Positions 49,040-58,322 are shown, counted from the stretch's first letter. The stretch: DNA of 64,000 bases from Bacillus sp. CH140a_4T (GCF_008923725.1 NZ_WBPF01000013.1:682001-746000); one strand, 5' to 3'. A program made the numbers and translations. The notes: generated from the letters alone by a model not told the origin.

Positions 49040-49399
49040 CTATTTTTTCACGTTTAACTTTAAACGTACGACTGGCTTTTGACTCAACTCTTCTTCTGTT
49101 ACATCTGTTAATTGTGTAAGTTCTTCATTTGTCAGGTGACTTTTTTCTTTTACTACTTTTCCATCTACCAAAGTTACAGGCAATACATCTGGTCCTTTAT
49201 CTGTTAATAGTTGACTGATAACAACATTATTGGCAAATGCATCTGGTTCACTTGCCAAATTATAACGAGTCACATCAATTCCTTTATTCTTCAAGTTGTT
49301 AACAGCAACTGATACACGAATTAACTCTGGATCAACACTTGGTCCGCAAACCCCAGTAGAACAACACATTGCAGGATCAAAAATTTCTATCTTCTTCAT
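49040..49399 (-). CDS. arsD: Arsenic metallochaperone ArsD
   Basis: A 119-residue protein with a thioredoxin-like fold. Cys12, Cys13 and Cys18 in DPAMCCSTGVCGPS are the As(III)-binding residues that pass the metalloid to ArsA. The C-terminal vicinal cysteine pairs found in some ArsD proteins are absent, and the tail is lysine-rich. It is followed by arsA and preceded by a hairpin that separates it from arsC. Confidence 0.95.
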   Translation of the reverse strand: MKKIEIFDPAMCCSTGVCGPSVDPELIRVSVAVNNLKNKGIDVTRYNLASEPDAFANNVVISQLLTDKGPDVLPVTLVDGKVVKEKSHLTNEELTQLTDVTEEELSQKPVVRLKLNVKK

Positions 49400-49428
49400 C
49401 TTTGATTTCTCCCCTTCTTTACAAAATA

Positions 49429-49451
49429 AGCCGAGAAAAAGATTCTCGGCT
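49429..49451 (-). terminator. Intra-operon attenuator between arsC and arsD
   Basis: AGCCGAGAA and TTCTCGGCT form a perfect 9-bp stem with a five-base loop, followed on the minus strand by TATTTTGT. It lies inside the operon, so it probably lowers expression of arsD and the genes after it relative to arsR-acr3-arsC. Confidence 0.78.
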
Positions 49452-49470
49452 ACAAATATTTAATTTTCAA

Positions 49471-49875
49471 TTATTCTCCTGTTTCAGCGAATTTTTTAAT
49501 ACGTTCGCCAATCTCATCACGAACTTTTTGGAATACAGACCAATCTTGACCAGCTGGATCATCAAATCCCCAGTGGACTCGTTTTACGTGCGGTGGAGTT
49601 GTTGGACATACATCATTTGCGTGACCACAAAGTGTTACAACAAGATCCGCTTTATCTAAAATGTCACGGTCAATGGTATCAGATGTTTGATCTGTAATAT
49701 CAATGTCTACTTCGTTCATTGCTTTAATTGCATTCGGATTTACTCCGTGCGCCTCAATACCTGCAGAAAGTACATTCCATTTGTCACCTAAATATTTTTT
49801 GCCCCAAGCTTCTGCCATTTGGCTACGACAAGAGTTTCCTGTGCATAAGAAGTAAATTGTTTTTTTGTTTTCCAT
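49471..49875 (-). CDS. arsC: Thioredoxin-coupled arsenate reductase ArsC
   Basis: A 134-residue low-molecular-weight phosphatase-type arsenate reductase. The catalytic loop is CTGNSCRS with Cys11; the resolving pair is Cys83 and Cys90 in [11 protein letters not shown]. This set matches the B. subtilis / S. aureus pI258 enzymes, which use thioredoxin. The product arsenite is exported by Acr3. It lies between acr3 and arsD. Confidence 0.96.
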   Translation of the reverse strand: MENKKTIYFLCTGNSCRSQMAEAWGKKYLGDKWNVLSAGIEAHGVNPNAIKAMNEVDIDITDQTSDTIDRDILDKADLVVTLCGHANDVCPTTPPHVKRVHWGFDDPAGQDWSVFQKVRDEIGERIKKFAETGE

Positions 49876-49901
49876 GATAATTCCACCTTTTTTATGAATA
49901 T

Positions 49902-50957
49902 TTATTTTGGTTGTGTTTGAAAGTATTTACGCTGGAACCAAAGTGCTACATTTACAAGTGCTATCATAACTGGTACCTCAACTAAAGGTCCGATTACTGC
50001 TGCAAACGCTGCACCAGACTGAATTCCAAATACCCCTACAGCTACAGCGATTGCTAATTCAAAATTATTACTACCAGCTGTAAATGCTAATGTTGTTGAT
50101 ACCCCATAACTTGCACCCACTTTTTTGCCCATATAGAAGGAGACAAAAAACATGATTACAAAATAAATGAGTAATGGAATTGCAATACGTACAACATCAA
50201 ATGGTACGCTAACAATGACCTCTCCTTTTAATGAGAACATCACAACAATTGTAAATAACAATGCGATTAATGTGATTGGACTAATCTTTGGTATAAGTAC
50301 TTTTTCATACCACTCTCGGCCTTTTGTTTTTACAAAGATAAAACGTGTTAACATTCCTGCAATAAACGGAATTCCTAAGTAAATAAAGACTGATTTTGCA
50401 ACCTCTGCCATTGTAATATCTACAACAGCTCCTTCAATTCCTAGCCATTCTGGAATGACTGTTACAAACACATAAGCGTATACTGAGAAAAATAACATTT
50501 GGAATACAGAGTTAAAAGCAACTAATCCTGCCGCATACTCCGTATCACCTTTTGCTAGGTCGTTCCAAACGATAACCATTGCAATACAACGAGCTAGGCC
50601 AATCATGATTAATCCCACCATATATTCTGGCTTATCTGGCAGGAATATAACAGCCAAGGCGAACATTAATACAGGTCCAATAATCCAGTTTTGCACCAGT
50701 GATAATATCAATACTTTTACATCTTTAAAAACGCGCCCCATTTCTTCATAGCGAACTTTCGCAAGTGGTGGGTACATCATTAAAATTAATCCAATCGCAA
50801 GTGGGATAGAAGTTGTTCCTACTTGTAAGCTATTCATTCCCTCAACAAATCCAGGGGATAGATAGCCAACTCCAATTCCTACTGCCATCGCAAGAAAAAT
50901 CCAAAGGGTTAGATATCGATCTAGGAAAGACAGACGTTTTTTCCCCGTGTTGCTCAT
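49902..50957 (-). CDS. acr3: Acr3-type arsenite efflux carrier
   Basis: A 351-residue membrane protein with about ten helices. It starts [19 protein letters not shown], and has the Acr3 pattern [19 protein letters not shown] with the conserved cysteine near residue 123, and a glutamate near 300 in [12 protein letters not shown]. It exports arsenite using the membrane potential. The ATG at 50957 is preferred over a GTG at 50966 because of GGGAAG spacing and the family start. It follows arsR. Confidence 0.94.
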   Translation of the reverse strand: MSNTGKKRLSFLDRYLTLWIFLAMAVGIGVGYLSPGFVEGMNSLQVGTTSIPLAIGLILMMYPPLAKVRYEEMGRVFKDVKVLILSLVQNWIIGPVLMFALAVIFLPDKPEYMVGLIMIGLARCIAMVIVWNDLAKGDTEYAAGLVAFNSVFQMLFFSVYAYVFVTVIPEWLGIEGAVVDITMAEVAKSVFIYLGIPFIAGMLTRFIFVKTKGREWYEKVLIPKISPITLIALLFTIVVMFSLKGEVIVSVPFDVVRIAIPLLIYFVIMFFVSFYMGKKVGASYGVSTTLAFTAGSNNFELAIAVAVGVFGIQSGAAFAAVIGPLVEVPVMIALVNVALWFQRKYFQTQPK

Positions 50958-50985
50958 CCTTCTCACTTCCCTTTCTGACTATTTA

Positions 50986-51333
50986 TTAACAACCACACCG
51001 GAGTGTAGGATTGCTCTTCTCAATTTGTTTAATTTTCTCTGTTTGGTCTGGTACATGCGCTAAAACATCTTCTAAAATTGTGTATAAATCACTTGCTTGA
51101 TTTAAAGAATAATAAATCCACTGACCTCTCCGCTCTTCTTGTACTAAACCTAAATCCTTTAATTTCCTAAGATGCTGACTAATAGAAGGCTGACTCATAT
51201 CAAATACTTCAAGTAATTCACATACACAACACTCACGTTGTTTGAGAATTGATACTATTGTTAGCCTTGTTTTGTCTCCTAGTAGCTTTAATAACTGTGA
51301 CACTCTTGTTAATTCTATAACCGTTTTTTCCAT
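50986..51333 (-). CDS. arsR: ArsR repressor of the arsenic operon
   Basis: A 115-residue winged-helix repressor of the ArsR/SmtB family. The As(III) site ECCVCELL (Cys35, Cys36, Cys38) lies at the start of the recognition helix region, followed by MSQPSISQHLRKLKDLGLV. It ends CGC. Binding of arsenite releases it from the operator. AAAGGAGG stands seven bases before the ATG. It is the first gene of the eight-gene operon. Confidence 0.95.
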   Translation of the reverse strand: MEKTVIELTRVSQLLKLLGDKTRLTIVSILKQRECCVCELLEVFDMSQPSISQHLRKLKDLGLVQEERRGQWIYYSLNQASDLYTILEDVLAHVPDQTEKIKQIEKSNPTLRCGC

Positions 51334-51358
51334 ATCTATACCTCCTTTTCATAATTGT

Positions 51359-51374
51359 ATAAGCATATACTTAT
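51359..51374. promoter_or_regulatory. Candidate ArsR operator upstream of arsR
   Basis: ATAAGCATATACTTAT is an imperfect palindrome 25 bases upstream of the arsR start. Related sequences, ATAAGTATATA at 51443 and 51797, occur further upstream. AT-rich TATAAG-type dyads are common as Gram-positive ars operators, but the match is by eye only. Confidence 0.5.
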
Positions 51375-51527
51375 ATGTTGAGTAAAAATTAAACGTAATA
51401 TTCATTAAATGGATTCATATTTAATTTTCTCTCCCTCTTGAAATAAGTATATAATTAACCGCTTATATAATCAACTGAAAAGCTCATTTTTTACAAAACA
51501 TTTACAATACTTCTTTACAGCGTATTC

Positions 51528-51719
51528 TTACAGACCGTTGTATCTCTTTCCACATAACAGGTATAAAAGGAAACCGAATAGTCCTGTTAAAAAAACAGCA
51601 ACTAACCATACTACATAATGATTTCTACTCATTTTATGCTGTTGATACTCTAATGTGATATATGTACACATAAAAATGATTAGTAGGTATATCCCCACAA
51701 TAAATAATTGATCAATCAA
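51528..51719 (-). CDS. Small two-helix membrane protein (PLDc_N-like)
   Basis: A 63-residue protein with two membrane helices (about residues 5-24 and 36-55) and a short C-terminal GKRYNGL. The second half (NHYVVWLVAVFLTGLFGFLLYLLCGKR in pieces) resembles the PLDc_N domain, a short membrane hairpin of unclear function that occurs alone or before phospholipase domains. It has its own GGGGGGAT ribosome-binding site. It lies upstream of arsR, 194 bases from it. Confidence 0.65.
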   Translation of the reverse strand: MIDQLFIVGIYLLIIFMCTYITLEYQQHKMSRNHYVVWLVAVFLTGLFGFLLYLLCGKRYNGL

Positions 51720-51870
51720 AAATATCCCCCCTTTTTATACATTAGCTCATCCCTTTTGCAACGATTATTTTGGGAATTCTTCCCTATAACAATAACATAA
51801 GTATATAGTTATATACCTAATAATTTATTTTTTCTATTCATGGCTTGATACTAAAATCCACACTAATATT

Positions 51871-51908
51871 GGGGTACAGCCGAGATACGTGTAAAAACAG
51901 ATCACAAG
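51871..51908. other. Possible relic Tn3-family terminal repeat
   Basis: A 38-base stretch begins GGGGTACAGCC and ends ACAAG, with an A-run in the middle. This is the length and general pattern (GGGG...TAAG) of Tn3-family inverted repeats such as that of Tn4430. No second copy was found by eye. The gap 51720-52050 otherwise holds AT-rich dyads and the chrA terminator. Confidence 0.25.
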
Positions 51909-52007
51909 GATACATTATTTACCAATGAGTGTTTTTTTAAGATATTTGTAACATAAACGTTCCGTTTTTTTTACAAGGGAGAGTACATTTTTATTTTGAA
52001 AACAAAA

Positions 52008-52032
52008 AAACCACCAAATAAAATGGTAGTTT
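52008..52032 (-). terminator. Terminator after chrA
   Basis: AAACCACCA and TGGTAGTTT pair with one mismatch around seven bases; A-rich sequence to the left gives the U-tract on the minus strand. Confidence 0.72.
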
Positions 52033-52050
52033 AAAACACAATTATTAATT

Positions 52051-53244
52051 TTATAATAGTGATATTAGTGTACCACCAACAGCACCTGCCACTACAATAA
52101 CCCAAGGTGGTAATTTCCAATACACTAACATACTAAATAATATGGCAGCGAAAGCAAAATCAACAGGTTGTAAGATTGCACTAGTCCAAATCGGATGATA
52201 GAAAGCTGAGATTAAAATGCCTACTACTGCCGCATTTACTCCCATTAAAGCACCTTTGATCTTAGGATTTCGTCTTAGTTGATCCCAAAACGGTAATGTG
52301 CCTAAAGTAAGAAGAAATGCTGGTAAGAAAATAGCTACAGTTGCCAATAATCCACCTTGCCATCCACCAATAACAGCGCCAATATATGCTGCAAATGTAA
52401 ATAACGGTCCAGGCACAGCTTGAGTAGCACCATAACCTGCTAAAAATGACGCCTCATCCATCAAGCCTGTAGGTACAAATTCACGTTCCAGTAACGGTAA
52501 AACAACATGACCTCCACCAAAAACTAAAGAACCTGAGCGATAAAAACTATCAAACATTGCAATCCAATTTAACGATGTAACCTCTCTTAGAATTGGAAGG
52601 AAAACAAGCAATCCAAAAAATAGTGATAAACAAATTACTCCTAACTTTCGAGAGATTGGGAAGCTTAGTTTTGCTTCATCATTATCTGCATGATTTTTGT
52701 AGATAAGATAGCCAACTAGACCTGCTAATAAAATGACACCAACTTGTGTGAAAGCTGTTTGCCATAATAAGGTTCCAACTAAAGCAAATAATGCGATTGA
52801 TTTACGTTGTAAATCTGGTGTCAATTTTTGAGCCATTCCTAAAATCGCATGCGCTACTACTACTACCGCTACAATTTTTAGCCCGTGAATCCAACTAGCA
52901 TCTCCAATGTTTAAACCTTGTAAAACTAATGCAAATATGATTAATGCTATAACAGAAGGAAGAGTGAAACCTATAAAAGCAAGAATTCCTCCTAATACAC
53001 CTGCACGCATTACACCAATACCAATTCCAACTTGACTACTAGCAGGGCCAGGTAAAAACTGACATAACGCAACTAAATCAGCATAACTTTTTTCATCCAT
53101 CCATTTTCTTTTGCGAACATACTCTTCGTGAAAGTAACCGAGATGTGCTATCGGTCCCCCGAAAGATGTAAGTCCAAGTCGAGTAGAAACAAGCAGTACT
53201 TCTAATAAAATCTTAAATCTGCTTTGTTGTGTTGTATGATTCAT
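52051..53244 (-). CDS. chrA: Chromate transporter ChrA (two-domain type)
   Basis: A 397-residue membrane protein of the CHR superfamily with two homologous halves. The first half shows TSFGGPIAHLGYF and CQFLPGPASSQ, the second FGGGHVVLPLLE and TQAVPGPLFTFA. These FGGP and PGP motifs are typical. ChrA exports chromate and gives Cr(VI) resistance. It follows a PadR-type regulator gene by 18 bases. Confidence 0.93.
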   Translation of the reverse strand: MNHTTQQSRFKILLEVLLVSTRLGLTSFGGPIAHLGYFHEEYVRKRKWMDEKSYADLVALCQFLPGPASSQVGIGIGVMRAGVLGGILAFIGFTLPSVIALIIFALVLQGLNIGDASWIHGLKIVAVVVVAHAILGMAQKLTPDLQRKSIALFALVGTLLWQTAFTQVGVILLAGLVGYLIYKNHADNDEAKLSFPISRKLGVICLSLFFGLLVFLPILREVTSLNWIAMFDSFYRSGSLVFGGGHVVLPLLEREFVPTGLMDEASFLAGYGATQAVPGPLFTFAAYIGAVIGGWQGGLLATVAIFLPAFLLTLGTLPFWDQLRRNPKIKGALMGVNAAVVGILISAFYHPIWTSAILQPVDFAFAAILFSMLVYWKLPPWVIVVAGAVGGTLISLL

Positions 53245-53262
53245 TCTACACGTCCTTTCTTA

Positions 53263-53571
53263 TTAGTCTTTAATTTCTTTAAAAAGTTCGTATGCTTTCT
53301 TTCGTGCTTCCACTAGAACATCTTGCCCTTTTTCGGTAGCTGTATAATATTTTCTAATTTTCCCAGCTACATTACGATCCTCTTTATTTAAAAGACCATC
53401 ACTTTCCATTGCATGTAGAATAGGATATAAAGTACCAGGACTTATAGTATATCCATGTTCCCTCAGTTCTTCTAACATCCATGCACCAAAAATAGGATGT
53501 TCCTTAGCATGATGTAAAATGTGGATTTGGATAAATCCTAAAAATAACTTTCTTAATAATTTATCCTCCAA
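53263..53571 (-). CDS. PadR-family regulator of chrA
   Basis: A 102-residue PadR-type winged-helix repressor, with LGFIQIHILHHAKEHPIFGAWM at the start and LYPILHAMESDGLL in the recognition region. PadR regulators linked to chrA are known in Firmicutes as chromate-responsive repressors. It and chrA form a two-gene operon. Effector residues cannot be read. Confidence 0.88.
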   Translation of the reverse strand: MEDKLLRKLFLGFIQIHILHHAKEHPIFGAWMLEELREHGYTISPGTLYPILHAMESDGLLNKEDRNVAGKIRKYYTATEKGQDVLVEARKKAYELFKEIKD

Positions 53572-53741
53572 GTTTTCCCCCTCCTATAGCATCAAAATCG
53601 TAAAGCAATATCGAACTTCGTTATTAATTTATCATTGGCATATCACTTTTTCAATTGATTATAAAATAATTTACAAAGCCTTTACAAAGTAATGATTCCG
53701 TATTATTTGAACATTCATCCGTAATACGTTCAAAGATAATC

Positions 53742-53781
53742 AAAAAGTCACTTTCCTCAGCGTACAGGAAAGTGACTTTTT
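53742..53781 (-). terminator. Strong terminator downstream of the resolvase-like gene
   Basis: AAAAAGTCACTTTCCT and AGGAAAGTGACTTTTT form a perfect 16-bp stem with an eight-base loop. It isolates the resolvase-like gene from padR-chrA. Confidence 0.9.
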
Positions 53782-53800
53782 CATGATTAAAATTTCTTAT

Positions 53801-54343
53801 TCAATTTTCTAAATATCTATATAAAGTTGATTTGCTGATTCCAGTTTCTTCTCGTATTTCAGCTAAACTATAGTCACCACTTTGATACATAACAATCGCA
53901 CGTTTCACATTTTCATCAGGCTTTCTAGGACGCCCTGTTGTAACTCCCTTTTGTTTCGCTTCATACAATCCTTTCTTCGTTTTTTCACTAATTACATCAC
54001 TTTGAAAATCTACAAGATGTTTTACAATATCTCCAAAATGATACCCATTTGCATTACTGGTATCAATATCTTCTTGAACAAAGTAAATGTAAGCACCTTT
54101 ATTATCAATGACTTGTAATAACTCAACAAGATGACGTGTTGAATCAGCTAATGTGAAAAGTTTTGTAACAACAATTTTATCATCTTGTTTTAGGTTATCT
54201 ATCATATTTTTAAGTTGTACTCTTTTTTTTGCCGATGAATGTTCCTCTGAGATAATCATCGTACAATTATATTTCTCTAAGCTTTTAAGTTGTTCTTCAC
54301 ATTTCAAGTCATCTTGATATGGTCTCATATATCCGATTAACAT
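53801..54343 (-). CDS. Serine-recombinase homologue lacking catalytic residues
   Basis: A 180-residue protein laid out like a Tn3-type resolvase/invertase: N-terminal catalytic-like domain, long E helix and C-terminal helix-turn-helix (YSLAEIREETGISKSTLYRYL). The usual GYARVSTxxQ is GYMRPYQDDL, so the nucleophilic serine is absent. The LDRLGRS motif is LFTLADS, so two catalytic arginines are also lost. It should therefore bind DNA but not cut it. It is divergent from sulP and could regulate it. The alternative is a decayed resolvase kept by chance. Confidence 0.8.
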   Translation of the reverse strand: MLIGYMRPYQDDLKCEEQLKSLEKYNCTMIISEEHSSAKKRVQLKNMIDNLKQDDKIVVTKLFTLADSTRHLVELLQVIDNKGAYIYFVQEDIDTSNANGYHFGDIVKHLVDFQSDVISEKTKKGLYEAKQKGVTTGRPRKPDENVKRAIVMYQSGDYSLAEIREETGISKSTLYRYLEN

Positions 54344-54523
54344 ACATGCTCTCCTAACAATTTAGATGTTTCTTTTATCATACCATAACTTGGAGTTGTA
54401 ATATTAGTATCAAAAAGGTTCCTTTTTGGGACGATAAGTGTTAGACTGTTTTTATTAAATCGTGAACGCGGCTTTTATGAGACTTAAAAGCCACAAAATA
54501 AATGATATGAGGTGTATAAAACA

Positions 54524-55987
54524 GTGGTAGAAAAATTAAAAGCAGAATGGTTCTCAAATGTTAGAGCTGATATCCTTGCGGGGATTGTAGTTGCACTAGC
54601 ATTAATTCCAGAGGCAATCGCATTTTCCATTATTGCAGGTGTAGATCCGATGGTGGGATTATATGCATCCTTTTGTATTGCAGTTATTATTGCCTTTGTA
54701 GGTGGTCGTCCTGGAATGATTTCAGCAGCAACCGGTGCAATGGCATTACTTATGGTTCCTTTAGTAAAAGAGCACGGGCTAAATTATTTATTAGCAGCAA
54801 CAATTTTAACTGGTGTTATACAAATTATTTTTGGTGTATGTAAAGTAGCACGATTAATGAAATTTATCCCACGTGCTGTCATGATTGGTTTTGTTAATGC
54901 TTTAGCAATTTTAATTTTTATGGCTCAAGTACCACATTTGATTGGCATTTCCAATCTGACATATGTATTTGTGGCAATTACATTAGCAATTGTCTATATC
55001 GTACCGCGATTTATTAAATCCATTCCAGCTCCATTGATAGCGATTGTATTATTAACAGCTGTTGCGATTTATATGCATTTAGACTTACGAACTGTCGGTG
55101 ACTTGGGAGCAATTACAAGAACATTACCATCGTTCTTTATTCCAGACGTACCATTTACGTTTGAAACACTACAAATTATTTTCCCCTATTCAATTGCGTT
55201 AGCAATTGTAGGATTATTAGAATCTTTACTAACAGCATCTATCGTAGATGATATGACTGGAACCGATAGCAATAAAAATCAAGAATCAAGAGGACAAGGA
55301 ATTGCCAATGTTATCAATGGTTTCTTTGGTGGTATGGCAGGTTGTGCAATGATTGGGCAATCTGTAATCAACGTAAAATCGGGTGGACGTGGTAGATTGT
55401 CTACGCTAATTGCAGGATTATTTTTAATGTTTCTCATCATCGTATTAGGAGATTTAGTTGTACAAATCCCAATGCCTGTTCTAGTAGGTATTATGATTAT
55501 GGTTTCTATTGGTACATTTGATTGGTCTTCATTCTCATATTTAGTAAAAGCTCCAAGAAGTGATGCAGCAGTTATGTTAGTAACAGTTATTATTGTCGTT
55601 GCAACACACGATTTATCAAAAGGTGTAATTGCTGGTGTATTACTAAGTGCTATATTCTTTGTTGCTAAAATCTCAAAAATAAAAGTTACAAAACAACCAG
55701 ATGGCTCAAATATGATATTTGATGTGGATGGTCAATTATTCTTTGCATCTGTAGAAGGATTCGTAGAATCCTTTGATTTCAATATTAAAAATAGAAGCAT
55801 TGTCATTGACTTCTCAAATACCCATATTTGGGATGATTCAGCAGTCGGAGCTATCGACAAAGTGGTTATTAAGTACCAAGAAAATCAAAATATTGTTACC
55901 ATTAAAAACTTAAATTCTTCTAGTAAGAAACTCGTAGAAAAATTAGCAGTATATAATAACCCAAATAGAAAAGCTTCTTCACATTAA
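54524..55987 (+). CDS. SulP-family anion transporter with STAS domain
   Basis: A 487-residue SLC26/SulP transporter. About ten to twelve membrane helices begin [20 protein letters not shown], the conserved SulP signature, and a cytoplasmic STAS domain follows from about residue 400 ([32 protein letters not shown]). SulP proteins carry sulfate, bicarbonate or related anions. The GTG at 54524 is preferred over the GTG at 54512, which overlaps the ribosome-binding site TGAGGTG. It is followed by a UspA gene, a pairing common in bacteria. Confidence 0.9.
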   Translation: MVEKLKAEWFSNVRADILAGIVVALALIPEAIAFSIIAGVDPMVGLYASFCIAVIIAFVGGRPGMISAATGAMALLMVPLVKEHGLNYLLAATILTGVIQIIFGVCKVARLMKFIPRAVMIGFVNALAILIFMAQVPHLIGISNLTYVFVAITLAIVYIVPRFIKSIPAPLIAIVLLTAVAIYMHLDLRTVGDLGAITRTLPSFFIPDVPFTFETLQIIFPYSIALAIVGLLESLLTASIVDDMTGTDSNKNQESRGQGIANVINGFFGGMAGCAMIGQSVINVKSGGRGRLSTLIAGLFLMFLIIVLGDLVVQIPMPVLVGIMIMVSIGTFDWSSFSYLVKAPRSDAAVMLVTVIIVVATHDLSKGVIAGVLLSAIFFVAKISKIKVTKQPDGSNMIFDVDGQLFFASVEGFVESFDFNIKNRSIVIDFSNTHIWDDSAVGAIDKVVIKYQENQNIVTIKNLNSSSKKLVEKLAVYNNPNRKASSH

Positions 55988-56009
55988 TTCATGATTAGGA
56001 GTGGAAAAT

Positions 56010-56429
56010 ATGTATAAAAAAATCCTATTAGCTGTAGATGGCTCTGAACATTCCTTATGTGCTACTCAAGAAGCAATGAAAATTGCATCCTTATCTAGCG
56101 GATGCACAGTTGAAATTGTATTTGTAGTCGATTATGCAAAAGCAAAGAATGAAGTTATTCATGCACAAGGGAAAGAAGAATTAGAGTTATCCCGTCGTAA
56201 GAGACTTTTACCAATTGAGGAAAAATTAAAAGCAAATCGTATTTCTTATGAAGTTAAAATATTACATGGTGAACCAGGTCCAACCATTGTAGACCATGCG
56301 AATAAAGGTCATTTCGAATTAGTGGTACTTGGTAGTCGGGGACTCAATGCGTTGCAAGAAATGGTACTTGGTAGTGTGAGCCATAAAGTAGCTAAAAGAG
56401 TTCAATGCCCTGTGCTGATTGTAAAATAA
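56010..56429 (+). CDS. Universal stress protein (UspA family)
   Basis: A 139-residue protein with MYKKILLAVDGSEHS at the start and the ATP-binding motif VVLGSRGLNALQEMVLGSVSHKVAKRVQCPVLIVK at the end, in short pieces G-S-R-G and G-S-V-S. It belongs to the ATP-binding type. The ATG at 56010 has AGGAGTGG ahead. It lies 22 bases after sulP and is probably co-transcribed with it; a terminator follows. Confidence 0.9.
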   Translation: MYKKILLAVDGSEHSLCATQEAMKIASLSSGCTVEIVFVVDYAKAKNEVIHAQGKEELELSRRKRLLPIEEKLKANRISYEVKILHGEPGPTIVDHANKGHFELVVLGSRGLNALQEMVLGSVSHKVAKRVQCPVLIVK

Positions 56430-56444
56430 TATATTTTTTGTATG

Positions 56445-56482
56445 ATTCCTGATTTTGAAATTTCTTATTCAAAATCAGGAAT
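56445..56482 (+). terminator. Terminator after sulP-uspA
   Basis: ATTCCTGATTTTGAA and TTCAAAATCAGGAAT form a perfect 15-bp stem with an eight-base loop, followed by TTTTA. Confidence 0.9.
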
Positions 56483-56532
56483 TTTTATCATAAAGGAAGC
56501 TTGAAATATTTTAATATATAAGGAGTTGGCAC

Positions 56533-58200
56533 ATGAAAACACTACAAAGTGGAAAAACAAAGATTTTTGCTTTAGGTGGCCTTGGAGAAATTGGGAAAAA
56601 CATGTATGTCATTGAGTATGAAGATGAAATCATCATTGTAGATGCTGGATTTAAATTTCCTGAATCTGAACTATTAGGTATTGATTATGTTATACCTGAT
56701 TATACGTATCTAGAAAGAAATAAAGACAAAATAAAAGGATTATTCATCACACACGGACATGAAGATCACATTGGCGGGGTTCCCTTTCTATTTAAACGCA
56801 TACAAGTACCGATATATGCTGGGAAACTAGCTGCAGCATTAATTAAAAGTAAATTTGAAGAACATAGTATCCGCCATGTTGAAATAAGAAATATATTGGA
56901 TGAAACAGAAGTTGAATTTCAACACACGAAAGTACGATTTTACCGAACAACACATAGTATTCCTGACGCATTTGGTATAGTAGTCACCACTCCAAATGGA
57001 AATGTTGTACATACTGGTGATTTCAAATTCGATTTTACACCCGTTGGTACAGAGGCGAACCTACACAAAATTGCTGAAATCGGAAAAGAAGGTGTATTGT
57101 GTTTACTATCCGACAGTACAAATAGTGAAGTTCCTGGCTTTTCAATGTCAGAAAAAAAGGTTGGGCAGTCTGTAAAGGAAATCTTTTCAGGGGCTCAGGG
57201 ACGTATCTTATTTGCCACTTTTGCATCTAACGTTCACAGATTACAACAGGTTGTAGAGGCTTCTATTTTGTATAATCGTAAAATTGCAGTTGTAGGAAGA
57301 AGTATGGAAAAAACAATTCAAATAGGAAGAAACTTAGGATATATCCAAGCTCCAGAGGACATATTCGTTGGTGTACATGAAATCAATCATATTCCCAGTC
57401 ATCAAGTAACTATCATATGTACAGGAAGCCAAGGGGAACCACTGGCTGCATTATCAAGGATTGCATATAGTAATCACCGACAAATTCAAATTATTCCAGG
57501 GGATACGGTTGTCCTTTCTTCCTCTCCGATTCCAGGGAATGTGTTAAGCGTTAACAGAAATATTAATCAACTATATCGAGTAGGTGCAAATGTAATTCAT
57601 CACAAAATAAGTGATATTCATACATCTGGCCATGGAGCACAAGAAGAACAAAAATTGATGCTCTCACTTTTAAAGCCAAAATATTTCATGCCTATTCATG
57701 GAGAATACCGTATGTTAAAAAAGCATGTAGAATTAGCTGTAGAATGTGGTGTACCTATAGAAAATTGCTTTGTTATGGACAATGGGCAAGTACTAGAAAT
57801 CTCCAAAGGAGAAGCTAGAATTAGTAATAAAACCATCCCTTCTCAAGCTGTGTATGTTGATGGGAGTGGTATAGGTGATATTGGAAACATTGTTTTACGT
57901 GACCGTAGAATTCTATCTGAAGAAGGAATCATTATTATAAGCCTGAATTTAGATTGTAAACAAAAGCGATTAGTATCTCAGCCAGCAATTGTTACAAGAG
58001 GATTCGTATATATGCGTGGATCAGAAGAACTCATGAAGAAAATAGAAGAGATTGTAGAAGAGTGTATATGTAATTTACTAAATGAAGGGATAATAAATTG
58101 GGCACAAATAAAACAAACACTTGTAGACGTATTAAGTCCATTCTTATATTCCAAAACCGGACGTCGTCCAATGCTTCTTCCTATCATTATGGAAGTTTAG
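56533..58200 (+). CDS. Ribonuclease J homologue carried on the element
   Basis: A 555-residue metallo-beta-lactamase/beta-CASP ribonuclease of the same length as RNase J1. The zinc motif HGHEDH is complete (His74, His76, Asp78, His79), and the later metal ligands are seen in HTGDFKFD and FMPIHGEYRML. The C-terminal domain is present. RNase J enzymes degrade and mature mRNA and are normally encoded by core chromosomal genes, so a full copy on a transposon is unusual. It has its own AAGGAG site and lies between sulP-uspA and a convergent acetyltransferase gene. Confidence 0.92.
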   Translation: MKTLQSGKTKIFALGGLGEIGKNMYVIEYEDEIIIVDAGFKFPESELLGIDYVIPDYTYLERNKDKIKGLFITHGHEDHIGGVPFLFKRIQVPIYAGKLAAALIKSKFEEHSIRHVEIRNILDETEVEFQHTKVRFYRTTHSIPDAFGIVVTTPNGNVVHTGDFKFDFTPVGTEANLHKIAEIGKEGVLCLLSDSTNSEVPGFSMSEKKVGQSVKEIFSGAQGRILFATFASNVHRLQQVVEASILYNRKIAVVGRSMEKTIQIGRNLGYIQAPEDIFVGVHEINHIPSHQVTIICTGSQGEPLAALSRIAYSNHRQIQIIPGDTVVLSSSPIPGNVLSVNRNINQLYRVGANVIHHKISDIHTSGHGAQEEQKLMLSLLKPKYFMPIHGEYRMLKKHVELAVECGVPIENCFVMDNGQVLEISKGEARISNKTIPSQAVYVDGSGIGDIGNIVLRDRRILSEEGIIIISLNLDCKQKRLVSQPAIVTRGFVYMRGSEELMKKIEEIVEECICNLLNEGIINWAQIKQTLVDVLSPFLYSKTGRRPMLLPIIMEV

Positions 58201-58282
58201 AAAGAAAACATTCATTAATACTTTATTTTTAAGAATGCCAACAATTCCGGTTCTAAACTATTAAGATACTAAATTAATAAAA

Positions 58283-58322
58283 ATCAAAAGCCAGTGATTA
58301 AGTGACATCACTGGTTTTTGAT
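58283..58322. terminator. Bidirectional terminator after the RNase J gene
   Basis: CCAGTGAT and ATCACTGG arms lie within flanking A- and T-runs. The hairpin serves both convergent genes. Confidence 0.8.

Noticed and set aside
53801-54343. Active Tn3-type resolvase
   Set aside because: The catalytic serine and key arginines are replaced, and no tnpA transposase of the Tn3 family or res-like site is visible nearby.
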